NCBI GenBank assembly: GCA_028285025.1
Contig: JANQQH010000129.1
Coordinates: 1-10,842 of the forward strand
Length of the DNA: 10,842 nt
Source of the DNA: Hyphomicrobiaceae bacterium
Lineage (GTDB): Bacteria > Pseudomonadota > Alphaproteobacteria > Rhizobiales > HXMU1428-3
Direction of reading: 5' to 3'
This document shows positions 1-7,488 of the stretch, piece after piece; within the stretch, counting starts at the first letter, position 1, and each line of letters starts with the position of its first letter. The translations under genes and the position numbers were made by a program. The notes beneath the pieces are model-generated. The model was not told the DNA's origin, searched no databases, and was given only the letters and a program-made list of their open reading frames with translations.

Positions 1-1
1 C

Positions 2-49
2 AGTTTAAAAGCGGAAGATTTTGCCGGAATTATTGCAGCCTACGCCTAG
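2..49 (+). CDS. tpiA: Triosephosphate isomerase, C-terminal end only (partial)
   Basis: The first 49 bases read in one frame as the last 15 codons of a protein ending SLKAEDFAGIIAAYA, then TAG. This matches the usual TpiA end, where an SLK segment of the last phosphate-binding loop is followed by a short amphipathic helix. The enzyme interconverts dihydroxyacetone phosphate and glyceraldehyde 3-phosphate in glycolysis. The position just upstream of secG, pyrG and eno fits the alphaproteobacterial order tpiA-secG-pyrG. The 5' part lies outside the window, so the identification rests on a very short segment plus synteny. Confidence 0.7.
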   Translation, partial: SLKAEDFAGIIAAYA

Positions 50-56
50 CTGATAT

Positions 57-103
57 ATGGTGCACTCTTGCCTTCATTTTTAAAAGGCAAGAGTGGTGAC
101 CAT
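57..103. repeat. Strong inverted repeat after tpiA (possible mRNA 3'-end hairpin)
   Basis: CACTCTTGCCTT (63-74) and AAGGCAAGAGTG (84-95) form a perfect 12-bp stem with a 9-base loop. ATGGT (57-61) and ACCAT (99-103) extend it beyond a small internal loop. It begins 8 bases after the tpiA stop. No T-run follows the 3' arm, so it is not a classical intrinsic terminator. It could be a processing or 3'-protecting hairpin, or a Rho-associated end. Confidence 0.65.
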
Positions 104-129
104 TTGCGGGTGTTGGGGCTATTAATTTT

Positions 130-576
130 ATGGTTTTGTCTAATAAAGTGTACACGCATTTTTTCTTTAAAATTATTGTTTTAAGCGTTTTGTCCTTTGG
201 GACTAGCTGCCTTTTTGTATCTCCTTTGTTGGCCGCCAAATTAAGCAAAGAGGAATGTAAAACCCTTTCTAATCAGCTAAAAGAGCTTAAAAAACAGCCT
301 GCAGTGAAAAATATGGCGAAAGGTTTTGAATGGGTCAAAGCCAATATGGCGCCGGAAGAATTGGGCCCCATCAGAGCCTATCTTGAACTGGAGGAAACGC
401 TTAAATTTAGGTGCCGATATAAAGGCAAAAACAAAGCAAAAAAAAGTGTTGTTAAACCAGAGACAAAAAAAGCGGCTGGAAAGTCAAAACACCCCCCTTT
501 ACCGGTTAAAAAGAGAAAACCAGTCCCCAAAAAAAAACAAAAAAATTATCAAAAAGCAGGTGAAAAAAACCTCTAA
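130..576 (+). CDS. Small exported Lys-rich protein between tpiA and secG, probably frameshifted at its 3' end
   Basis: The 148-residue frame starts with a probable Sec signal peptide: basic residues K6 and K14, a hydrophobic stretch at about 11-34, and cleavage likely after LLAA (36). The mature part is a short helical domain at about 37-97 containing C43 and C95, which could pair in the periplasm, and the segment MAKGFEWVKANMAPEELGPIRAYLELEE in two pieces at 62-89. A Lys/Pro-rich low-complexity tail follows. I recall similar small exported proteins next to secG in other Alphaproteobacteria, but could not check. No function is known to me. The ribosome site is weak (GGGG 11 bases before the ATG). 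The reading frame as given ends at 574-576, but a plausible natural C-terminus lies in the +1 frame after an A9-C-A7 run (see next entry). The intended product may therefore be 171 residues. Confidence 0.65.
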   Translation: MVLSNKVYTHFFFKIIVLSVLSFGTSCLFVSPLLAAKLSKEECKTLSNQLKELKKQPAVKNMAKGFEWVKANMAPEELGPIRAYLELEETLKFRCRYKGKNKAKKSVVKPETKKAAGKSKHPPLPVKKRKPVPKKKQKNYQKAGEKNL

Positions 577-646
577 TGTGGGTTCGGGCAATTTTTTAGA
601 GGAATTTTTTAACAGTGCTCTGCCGCCTGAAGCAGAAAAGAAATAA
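529..646 (+). other. A9-C-A7 slippery run and out-of-frame C-terminal extension of the 130-576 gene
   Basis: Positions 529-537 are nine A, 538 is C and 539-545 are seven A. Removing one A (or skipping one base) moves translation into a frame that stays open to the TAA at 644-646. That adds a tail ending NFLEEFFNSALPPEAEKK, which looks like a normal acidic/hydrophobic protein end. The frame-1 tail (KNYQKAGEKNL) looks like out-of-frame read-through. Candidate causes are a homopolymer sequencing error, a recent inactivating indel, or RNA polymerase slippage that makes both forms. Confidence 0.55.
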
Positions 647-724
647 GAAAATAGCGTTCATTTGGTAATTCAGACTGATTTTGCTTGATTGAAACGGTCA
701 TTTTGAGTATTGATTGCCCTCATA

Positions 725-753
725 TTGACAAAAGACCCCTCCAAACAAATGAT
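725..753 (+). promoter_or_regulatory. Candidate sigma70-type promoter for secG
   Basis: A perfect TTGACA (725-730) is followed after 17 bases by AATGAT (748-753), which matches TATAAT at four of six positions. Transcription would start near 760, about 40 bases before the secG ATG. TCCAAA (740-745) and TTTGGA (753-758) form a 6-bp dyad overlapping the -10 region, which could be incidental or an operator. The 153-base gap (647-799) shows nothing else. Confidence 0.45.
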
Positions 754-799
754 TTGGACGTGAGTTGGTCTTAGTGTCCTCTCTTTAAAAGGATTGATT

Positions 800-1147
800 A
801 TGGCGACCATATTGCTGGTTATTCATGTGGCTATTTGCCTTGCACTTATTATCTGTGTGTTGTTGCAACGCTCTGAAGGTGGTGCGCTTGGCATTGGTGG
901 AGGGGGAGGCATGATGTCTGGGCGCGGCACAGCCAACCTTATGACCAGAACCACCGCTGTTTTAGCGGCAGCCTTTTTTCTTACCAGCATTGCTTTAACC
1001 ATTTTAGCGCGTGGTCCTGCCAGTACTGAGTCTAAAATTGATTCAATTAAGGTTGAAGGTACAAAAGAGCCTGGAAAAGTGATTGATGACATCGCGCCGG
1101 TCGCGCCTGAGACGAAAACAGACGGTCCGGTGGTTCCAACGCCGTAA
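800..1147 (+). CDS. secG: Preprotein translocase subunit SecG
   Basis: SecG is the small auxiliary subunit of the SecYEG inner-membrane channel; it assists SecA-driven export. The 115-residue product has two transmembrane helices (about 3-22 and 52-69). They are joined by a cytoplasmic loop with the family hallmark QRSEGGALG at 23-31, a glycine run, then SGRGTANLMTRTT at 40-52. A Pro/Thr/acidic tail follows, as in alphaproteobacterial SecG. I chose the ATG at 800 because AAGGA (789-793) sits six bases upstream. A TTG at 794 would abut the ribosome site. It lies directly upstream of pyrG with a 128-base gap (1148-1275). That gap is T-rich with no terminator hairpin, so read-through into pyrG is possible. 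Confidence 0.95.
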   Translation: MATILLVIHVAICLALIICVLLQRSEGGALGIGGGGGMMSGRGTANLMTRTTAVLAAAFFLTSIALTILARGPASTESKIDSIKVEGTKEPGKVIDDIAPVAPETKTDGPVVPTP

Positions 1148-1263
1148 GATTTGGGTGTTTTTTTACTCTTTACTTTTTAGGGCGGCGTTTGTTTATGAGG
1201 CCTTGTGCAAAATAATTGTTCGCAACCTAATTTTTTTATTCGAATCAACCATTAAACATGTAA

Positions 1264-2904
<1,641 letters not shown>

Positions 2905-2934
2905 AATACGCCTCATTTAACAAAGGGATAATCT

Positions 2935-2988
2935 TTGCCCGTGTGTCTTTGCTATATCTATGCTACACCTGTAAATATCTATGGTGTA
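2935..2988 (+). promoter_or_regulatory. Candidate promoter and dyad/direct repeats upstream of the first exported paralogue
   Basis: TTGCCC (2935-2940), an 18-base spacer and TATGCT (2959-2964) form a weak sigma70-like promoter. An alternative -35 is TTGCTA (2949-2954). ATATCTATG occurs twice (2954-2962 and 2975-2983), 21 bases apart. TACACC (2964-2969) and GGTGTA (2983-2988) form a dyad. The repeats fall at and just after the promoter, where a regulator could bind, but the AT-rich context makes chance matches likely. Confidence 0.25.
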
Positions 2989-3017
2989 CATTTATATAAA
3001 AGAGCAGGAGACTTTAG

Positions 3018-3764
3018 ATGACAACCTTGAAATCTATAACAACAGACTGTTTTAAAGTCATATGTCTCTGTTTATGCACAATTGTGGCAAGTCAAATAAT
3101 GATTAGCCCTGTGTTGGCTGAGCAACCTTTTAGTAAATCTTATTCTATTGCTGGGCAGCCTGTTATTTTAAGTTTGCCTAAGGGCTATTGTCCTATGGAT
3201 GAAAGCAATCTGAGTGACAAAAGATTGATTGATGCTGTCAAATTGAGCGTTAAAGGGGCCAACCAAGTTATAATGCAATATGCCGATTGCCAAGAATTAA
3301 AAGATTGGCGTAGCGGCAAACAAAGATTTCTAAATAATTTTGGTAGCTATCAAACCTCTTTGAGATTTATAAATGTAAATATGAAGGGACGGGAAGCGGC
3401 AACGGTTAAAGAAATTTGCAATGTCTTTAAAAAACAAAGCAAAGAATTGATGGACAAGGTTAAACCTGACATTGATAAACGGATTGAAAATGCTTTTGAT
3501 AATATCAAAATGAATGAAATGAAGCTACTTGGTGTTAGCCATGAAGACAGCACGGTTTGCATTACGGCCACTTTCCAGCGATTGCAAACAGAAAACAAAA
3601 CTAGCAAAGATCAAATGAACATAAGTGCTGTTAATGTGTTGAATGGACGGCTCATGTTCTCTTACCTTTATACGCCTTATAAAGGTGAAAAGGTCATTGA
3701 AAGATACACCAAAACGATGGTTGGTTTAAATAATGTCAACCAGCTTAAGAACAACCAAAAATAA
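3018..3764 (+). CDS. Exported four-cysteine protein of unknown function, copy 1
   Basis: I do not recognise this family. The 248-residue product has a probable signal peptide (K5, K13, hydrophobic about 14-33, cleavage after PVLA, residue 34), so it is likely periplasmic. The mature part has four cysteines, C58 (LPKGYC), C91 (ADCQEL), C134 (KEIC) and C181 (VCIT), all conserved in copy 2, which suggests two disulphides. Another strongly shared block is WRSGKQ...LNN...YQTSL at about 97-115, followed by a charged helical segment (about 125-170) and VNVLNGRL near 205-212. About half of aligned residues are identical between the copies. An excellent ribosome site (AGGAGA, 3006-3011) lies six bases before the ATG. 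It sits downstream of pyrG in the same orientation, 113 bases after its stop, and may have its own promoter. Confidence 0.85.
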   Translation: MTTLKSITTDCFKVICLCLCTIVASQIMISPVLAEQPFSKSYSIAGQPVILSLPKGYCPMDESNLSDKRLIDAVKLSVKGANQVIMQYADCQELKDWRSGKQRFLNNFGSYQTSLRFINVNMKGREAATVKEICNVFKKQSKELMDKVKPDIDKRIENAFDNIKMNEMKLLGVSHEDSTVCITATFQRLQTENKTSKDQMNISAVNVLNGRLMFSYLYTPYKGEKVIERYTKTMVGLNNVNQLKNNQK

Positions 3765-3779
3765 TCAATTAAAAATTTT

Positions 3780-3845
3780 ATGCAGCCGCTTTCAAAAGTC
3801 AACATTGCTGGCCACCCCATTGGTCAGCAAAGCGGATTGGTTTAA
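3780..3845 (+). pseudogene. Fossil duplication joint: degraded kdsA start fused to a copy of the pyrG end
   Basis: This 22-codon mini-frame starts 15 bases after copy 1, as kdsA starts 10 bases after copy 2. Its first 16 residues, MQPLSKVNIAGHPIGQ, align without gaps to KdsA MKPDSKVAIGGQTVSQ with 8 identities; the first 42 bases match at 26 positions. Its last 20 bases (3826-3845) match the last 20 bases of pyrG (2885-2904) at 19 positions, in the same frame and with the same TAA. A kdsA start joined to a pyrG end is the junction expected from a tandem duplication of a unit running from the pyrG tail, through the exported-protein gene, into the kdsA start. It may be translated as a 21-residue peptide, but I expect no function. 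Confidence 0.6.
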
Positions 3846-3889
3846 GCTTAATGCAACAAACATCAATAAAGTTTACCTATTGAGCATCT

Positions 3890-3918
3890 TTGTTATACCA
3901 GAACAAATAATTTATGCT
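3890..3918 (+). promoter_or_regulatory. Candidate promoter for the second exported paralogue
   Basis: TTGTTA (3890-3895), a 17-base spacer and TATGCT (3913-3918) each match the sigma70 consensus at four of six positions. The segment TCTTTGTTATACC around the -35 matches TCTTTGCTATATC upstream of copy 1 at 11 of 13 positions. It lies at the same 42-base distance after the pyrG-type stop, consistent with a duplicated leader. Confidence 0.3.
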
Positions 3919-3995
3919 AAATAGGCTGCCATAAGAAGTGAATAAACAAGAGCGCCTTGTAAAAAGGAACGTTCAGAAGCGTAGGAGACCGACCG

Positions 3996-4745
3996 ATGGG
4001 GTCTAGTAAAAGAACATTGTTATTTTTAAAATTCTTGATTGTCAGCCTGGTGATGACTTGCTGTTTGGCACATTATAGTTTGTTGCGAGCTGAAACAGTT
4101 GCAAGCAAGTCCTTTATGATTTCAGATAAGCCTGTTGCTTTAGTGTTACCTAAAAATTACTGTGTTTTGGATGAAAAACAGTCCTCTGACAAAAACCTAA
4201 TTGATAGTGTTCAAAAAAGTGTAAAAGACGTCAATGAATTATTGGTCTTATTTGCTGATTGTCAGGAGCTTAAAAATTGGCGTTCTGGCAAACAAAAATA
4301 CTTGAACAATCTTGGTAATTATCAGACGTCTTTAAAGTTCAAAAAAACCGATATGACAGGGCGTGAAGCTGAGACGATTAAAGAGATTTGCACCTTATTT
4401 AAAAAACGTAGTGAAACTTTGATGGATGATATTAAACCTGAAATTGATCGACGGATTAAAGAAGGGTTAAAGAATGTTGAGATTAATAAAATGAAAATGA
4501 TTGGTGTCATTCATGAAGATGCTTCCATTTGCGTAACGGCTGCGTTCCAACGGTTGAAAACTGAAAGTGGCACAATAAAAGAACAACTGAATATAAATGG
4601 TGTGAATGTTTTAAATGGGCGGCTTATTCTTAGCCATCTCTATACACCTTATCGTGATGATCAAGCTGTTTTTGATCAATTGAAGGCCTTGATGCTGGGT
4701 CTTAATAAAGACAATCAGCACGCCAATAAAAAACCCAAAAAATAA
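3996..4745 (+). CDS. Exported four-cysteine protein of unknown function, copy 2
   Basis: This 249-residue paralogue of the 3018-3764 gene is of no family I recognise. The signal peptide has K5/R6, a hydrophobic region at about 8-30 and cleavage probably after A32 (LLRA|ET). The four mature cysteines C56, C89, C132 and C179 align with those of copy 1, as do ADCQEL, WRSGKQ, GREA, LMD, FQRL, VNVLNGRL and LYTPY. The alignment needs only about one gap after the signal peptide, and about half of residues are identical. The divergence is spread over the whole protein, so the duplication is old and both copies look maintained. The C-terminus is Lys-rich. AGGAGA (3983-3988) lies seven bases before the ATG. 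The stop is ten bases before the kdsA ATG, and kdsA lacks a clear ribosome site, so the two are probably cotranscribed and may be translationally coupled. Confidence 0.85.
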   Translation: MGSSKRTLLFLKFLIVSLVMTCCLAHYSLLRAETVASKSFMISDKPVALVLPKNYCVLDEKQSSDKNLIDSVQKSVKDVNELLVLFADCQELKNWRSGKQKYLNNLGNYQTSLKFKKTDMTGREAETIKEICTLFKKRSETLMDDIKPEIDRRIKEGLKNVEINKMKMIGVIHEDASICVTAAFQRLKTESGTIKEQLNINGVNVLNGRLILSHLYTPYRDDQAVFDQLKALMLGLNKDNQHANKKPKK

Positions 4746-4755
4746 AAAGTGTTAT

Positions 4756-5589
4756 ATGAAGCCCGACTCAAAAGTAGCTATAGGTGGTCAAACAGTTAGC
4801 CAAGAGTTGCCGTTTCATCTTTTTGCTGGGCCGTGCCAATTGGAAAGCCGTAACCATGGGCTTGAAATGGCACAGGCCCTCAAAGAGATTTGTACCAAGC
4901 TTGGTGTTGGACTGACATTTAAAGCTTCTTTTGACAAAGCCAACCGAACCAGCGCGCAAGGAAAACGGGGCCTGGGGCTTGACAAGAGCCTGGCTGTTTT
5001 CGCTGAGATTAAAGAAACTCTTGGTCTTAGCCTTTTAACTGATGTGCATGAAAACATACAATGCGCCCCAGTGGGGGAAGTGGTGGATGTGTTGCAAATC
5101 CCAGCCTTTTTATGTCGCCAGACAGATTTGTTGTTAGCCGCCGGTCAAACAGGCAAAGTGGTGAAAATTAAAAAGGGTCAGTTTTTAGCGCCGTGGGATA
5201 TGAAAAATGTGGTTGATAAAGTGCTCTCAACCGGCAATCAAAATATCCTTTTAACCGAGCGCGGCGCTAGCTTTGGCTATAATACACTGGTGACAGATTT
5301 TCGTGGGTTACCCATAATGGCGCAAACCGGTTGCCCGGTGGTGTTTGATGCTACTCATTCAGTGCAACAACCTGGTGGGCAGGGCACATCAAGCGGGGGG
5401 CAACGAGAATTTGTGCCTGTATTGGCAAAGGCTGCTGTGGCGGTTGGTGTTGCCGGCTTGTTTATTGAGACCCATAATGATCCTGATAAGGCCCCGTCTG
5501 ATGGACCAAACATGATGCCTTTAAATGAAATGGAATGCCTACTTACCCAGCTGCAAGCAATTGATGGTTTGGTTAAAGCTGAAGCATAA
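4756..5589 (+). CDS. kdsA: 3-deoxy-8-phosphooctulonate (KDO-8-phosphate) synthase, metal-dependent type
   Basis: KdsA condenses phosphoenolpyruvate with arabinose 5-phosphate to give KDO 8-phosphate, the precursor of the KDO sugar that joins lipid A to the LPS core. The 277-residue TIM barrel shows AGPCQLES (24-31), FKASFDKANRTS, TDVHE, LQIPAFLCRQTDLL, KKGQFLAPWDM, GYNTLVTDFRGLPIM and the PGGQGTSSGGQREF loop. The Aquifex-type metal ligands known from the literature (C11, H185, E222, D233) correspond to C27, H201, E238 and D249 here, all with a constant +16 offset. This indicates the metal-dependent class, not the Asn-containing E. coli class. No strong ribosome site precedes the ATG; the upstream gene ends ten bases earlier. 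The stop is only five bases from the stop of the convergent DUF1835 gene. Confidence 0.96.
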   Translation: MKPDSKVAIGGQTVSQELPFHLFAGPCQLESRNHGLEMAQALKEICTKLGVGLTFKASFDKANRTSAQGKRGLGLDKSLAVFAEIKETLGLSLLTDVHENIQCAPVGEVVDVLQIPAFLCRQTDLLLAAGQTGKVVKIKKGQFLAPWDMKNVVDKVLSTGNQNILLTERGASFGYNTLVTDFRGLPIMAQTGCPVVFDATHSVQQPGGQGTSSGGQREFVPVLAKAAVAVGVAGLFIETHNDPDKAPSDGPNMMPLNEMECLLTQLQAIDGLVKAEA

Positions 5590-5594
5590 TCTTT

Positions 5595-6593
5595 TTAATT
5601 TAAAGCAGGTGGGGCTTGCAAAGCTGATTGTTCCCAATCCCAGCGCCATAAATTGTTGGGACGAATATGAGTGCCGCCTAGATGATAATCTATCTCGTTA
5701 TGGTCTGCGTGGTCGGCGGTGCCGGTTAAAATTTCTTGACCTAAATCGGTTAAGGTTAGTTGTGATTGTATGAAGCTTTTTCTGGTTTCGCTGTCTTGAA
5801 AAACTTGCATTGAAGAGCCAAAGGGCAAGCCTTCAATTAGAGGGGCTGAGCAAAATTGTAATTTTGATAGCACTTCAAAAAAGCCCAAGTCACCCCAAAA
5901 CTGGGCTTCTTCCATAGCTTGGCAACGGCCAAACAACATGCCGGGCTTGTTGATGCCGCGGCTAAGGGAATAGAGTATTTGTCGCTGTGTGCGTGACAAG
6001 CCATCAGGGCCGGGCAATTCTTCTAACAACCTGGTTAAAGCTTGTCTCAAAAACGGGAAGCCAGCTGGTTTTAAGGTGATAAACTCAGCTAGTTTTTCTG
6101 GGGTTTCATGAGACACAGTTTGCCAGGCCAAATCGGCAATGGCCATCATCTGCTCACCAACAGGTTGGGACAGGCTTTCCAGTTTTAATATGGTGTTAGG
6201 TTGTTGCATGCCTAAATAGGTTTCAGCTTGCACCAAAAACACCTTGTCGAACCGCTTGAGGTGATAGAGGCGGGTTAGAATTTCTATTAATTGGAGTTGA
6301 TCATATAGATCATGTTCAAACCACAACTCGATGGCGTCGTATACTTTATGGTTTTCAAGCAAGCGATCGCGGGTTTGATAGGTTTGTTCTAGAGCCTCTT
6401 GCTGCTCGACTTTGCGTCCTGCCCAATATGTGGCGCGCAAGGAGCGAAAATTGGCTTGCTCTTCTTGTGCGCTTATGGGGCCAATGGGGCCTTCATGCAA
6501 ACTGTCACGCCAGGGGAAAATGTGGCCTTGTTTGCCCGCTGCGGTTAACAAGTCTGCAGCAGTGTCACCATTGGTGAGGATGAGAGACGACAT
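5595..6593 (-). CDS. DUF1835-family protein, last gene of the queuosine operon
   Basis: This 332-residue cytoplasmic protein has no signal peptide or membrane segment. It carries the DUF1835 signature at its N-terminus: LILTNGDTAADLL (4-16) followed by WRDSLHEGP (28-36). The middle has IELWFEHDLYDQLQL. The C-terminus has LTLTDLGQEIL and LGGTHIRPNNLWRWDW, as in the long DUF1835 proteins I recall. The biochemical function is not known to me. AGGGG lies six bases upstream of the ATG. It begins 24 bases after the queF stop in the same orientation, so it is probably cotranscribed with queC-E-D-F. That placement is the only hint about its role, and it may be incidental. Its 3' end faces kdsA with five bases between stops and no visible terminator. 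Confidence 0.85.
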   Translation of the reverse strand: MSSLILTNGDTAADLLTAAGKQGHIFPWRDSLHEGPIGPISAQEEQANFRSLRATYWAGRKVEQQEALEQTYQTRDRLLENHKVYDAIELWFEHDLYDQLQLIEILTRLYHLKRFDKVFLVQAETYLGMQQPNTILKLESLSQPVGEQMMAIADLAWQTVSHETPEKLAEFITLKPAGFPFLRQALTRLLEELPGPDGLSRTQRQILYSLSRGINKPGMLFGRCQAMEEAQFWGDLGFFEVLSKLQFCSAPLIEGLPFGSSMQVFQDSETRKSFIQSQLTLTDLGQEILTGTADHADHNEIDYHLGGTHIRPNNLWRWDWEQSALQAPPALN

Positions 6594-6617
6594 AATGGAC
6601 CCCTTGAAAGATTAGAT

Positions 6618-7079
6618 TTAACCGCGTCCGCGGTAGGTGGGAACGTTTTGATCTGGCAACCAGATATTGTCTGGCAAGGTGCCGGTTTGCCAAAACACAT
6701 CAATAGGAATGCCGCCGCGAGGATACCAATAGCCGCCGATGCGCAAAAAGGCTGGCTCTAGCAATTCAGCTAACCGTTTGCCAATCGCCACGGTGCAATC
6801 TTCATGAAAGGCACCGTGATTGCGAAACGAGCCTAAATAGAGTTTCAAAGATTTGGATTCCACAAGCCATTGTCCGGGCACATAATCGATCATCAAGTGG
6901 GCAAAGTCTGGTTGGCCGGTCACGGGGCATAAAGAGGTAAATTCCGGGCAAGTAAAGCGGGCAACATAAGGGCTGTCAGGGTGTGGGTTGGGCACACGGT
7001 CTAACGTTGCTTCCTCAGGTGAGGAAGCGATTTCAGATTGTCCCCCTAATTGGGTCACGTGCTGTTCAATATCACTCAT
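6618..7079 (-). CDS. queF: NADPH-dependent preQ0 reductase (7-cyano-7-deazaguanine reductase), short form
   Basis: QueF reduces the nitrile of preQ0 to the aminomethyl of preQ1, which Tgt then inserts into tRNA. The 153-residue product is the short unimodular form. It has nucleophile C51 in [13 protein letters not shown] and the general acid D58. The QueF motif is ESKSLKLYL (74-82), and [11 protein letters not shown] (85-95) has H92/E93 for substrate binding. I start at ATG 7079, because the frame open to 7124 only runs back into queD. The ATG overlaps the queD stop in an ATGA (7076-7079), a standard sign of translational coupling. AGAGGA about 13 bases upstream is too far for an ideal ribosome site, which supports coupling. 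Confidence 0.96.
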   Translation of the reverse strand: MSDIEQHVTQLGGQSEIASSPEEATLDRVPNPHPDSPYVARFTCPEFTSLCPVTGQPDFAHLMIDYVPGQWLVESKSLKLYLGSFRNHGAFHEDCTVAIGKRLAELLEPAFLRIGGYWYPRGGIPIDVFWQTGTLPDNIWLPDQNVPTYRGRG

Positions 7080-7453
7080 GATTTTTTGTGTTGTGATCCT
7101 CTGTAAATACAGCCTTCGCCACAACTATCACGCATCACCGCCACTTCATAGAGGCCGGGCAAAGTTTCATCAAGTTGCTCCCAAATCCATAGTGCCAGAT
7201 GTTCTAAAGTTGGCCATTGCAACCCTTCTACATCTTCATTCAAGAAGCGATGATCAAGTTTTTCGCGCACATCTTTTAAAGCCTCTTCAATATTGCCTAA
7301 ATGGAAAATCAGCCCTGTATCGGTCTGGGGTAGCCCATCAAGTGTCACTTTGACCCGGAATGAATGGCCGTGAATACGGGCATTGGGGCTGTCTGGTGCG
7401 GCAGAGGGGAGAAAGTGGGCCGCTTCAAAGGTAAATTCTTTAAATATCTGCAT
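7076..7453 (-). CDS. queD: QueD-family 6-carboxytetrahydropterin synthase, lacking the usual catalytic cysteine
   Basis: QueD converts 7,8-dihydroneopterin triphosphate to 6-carboxytetrahydropterin, the second step to queuosine. The 125-residue protein has the pterin-synthase fold signatures. The zinc ligands are H13 (FEAAHFL), H28 and H30 (IHGHSF). The catalytic pair is D67/H68 (KLDHRFLN), followed by [15 protein letters not shown] and CGEGCIYRG near the end. Compared with E. coli QueD as I remember it, the segment up to HGH aligns without gaps. The catalytic C27 becomes N24, the DF after the first strand pair becomes HL (51-52), and the pterin-binding E110 becomes D109. The only cysteines are C111 and C115. 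The operon position between queE and queF argues that it works in this pathway. It starts 35 bases after queE without a good ribosome site. Confidence 0.9.
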   Translation of the reverse strand: MQIFKEFTFEAAHFLPSAAPDSPNARIHGHSFRVKVTLDGLPQTDTGLIFHLGNIEEALKDVREKLDHRFLNEDVEGLQWPTLEHLALWIWEQLDETLPGLYEVAVMRDSCGEGCIYRGSQHKKS

Positions 7454-7488
7454 AAAATTTATGTCGTTAATTAACTGGGGCTTGAGCC

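Noticed and set aside
3780..3822. Similarity of MQPLSKVNIAGHPI to the mature N-terminus of copy 1 (EQPFSKSYSIAGQPV), suggesting a third paralogue fragment
   Set aside because: It needs a gap and does not align start codons, whereas the KdsA N-terminus aligns without gaps from the ATG and at the matching distance after the upstream gene. The kdsA origin explains more.
5525..5773. Plus-strand open frame across the kdsA end
   Set aside because: It is a shadow of kdsA and of the opposite-strand DUF1835 gene.
7080..7124. N-terminal extension of queF
   Set aside because: It lies within the queD coding region; the ATG at 7079 forms the ATGA overlap and gives the normal length.
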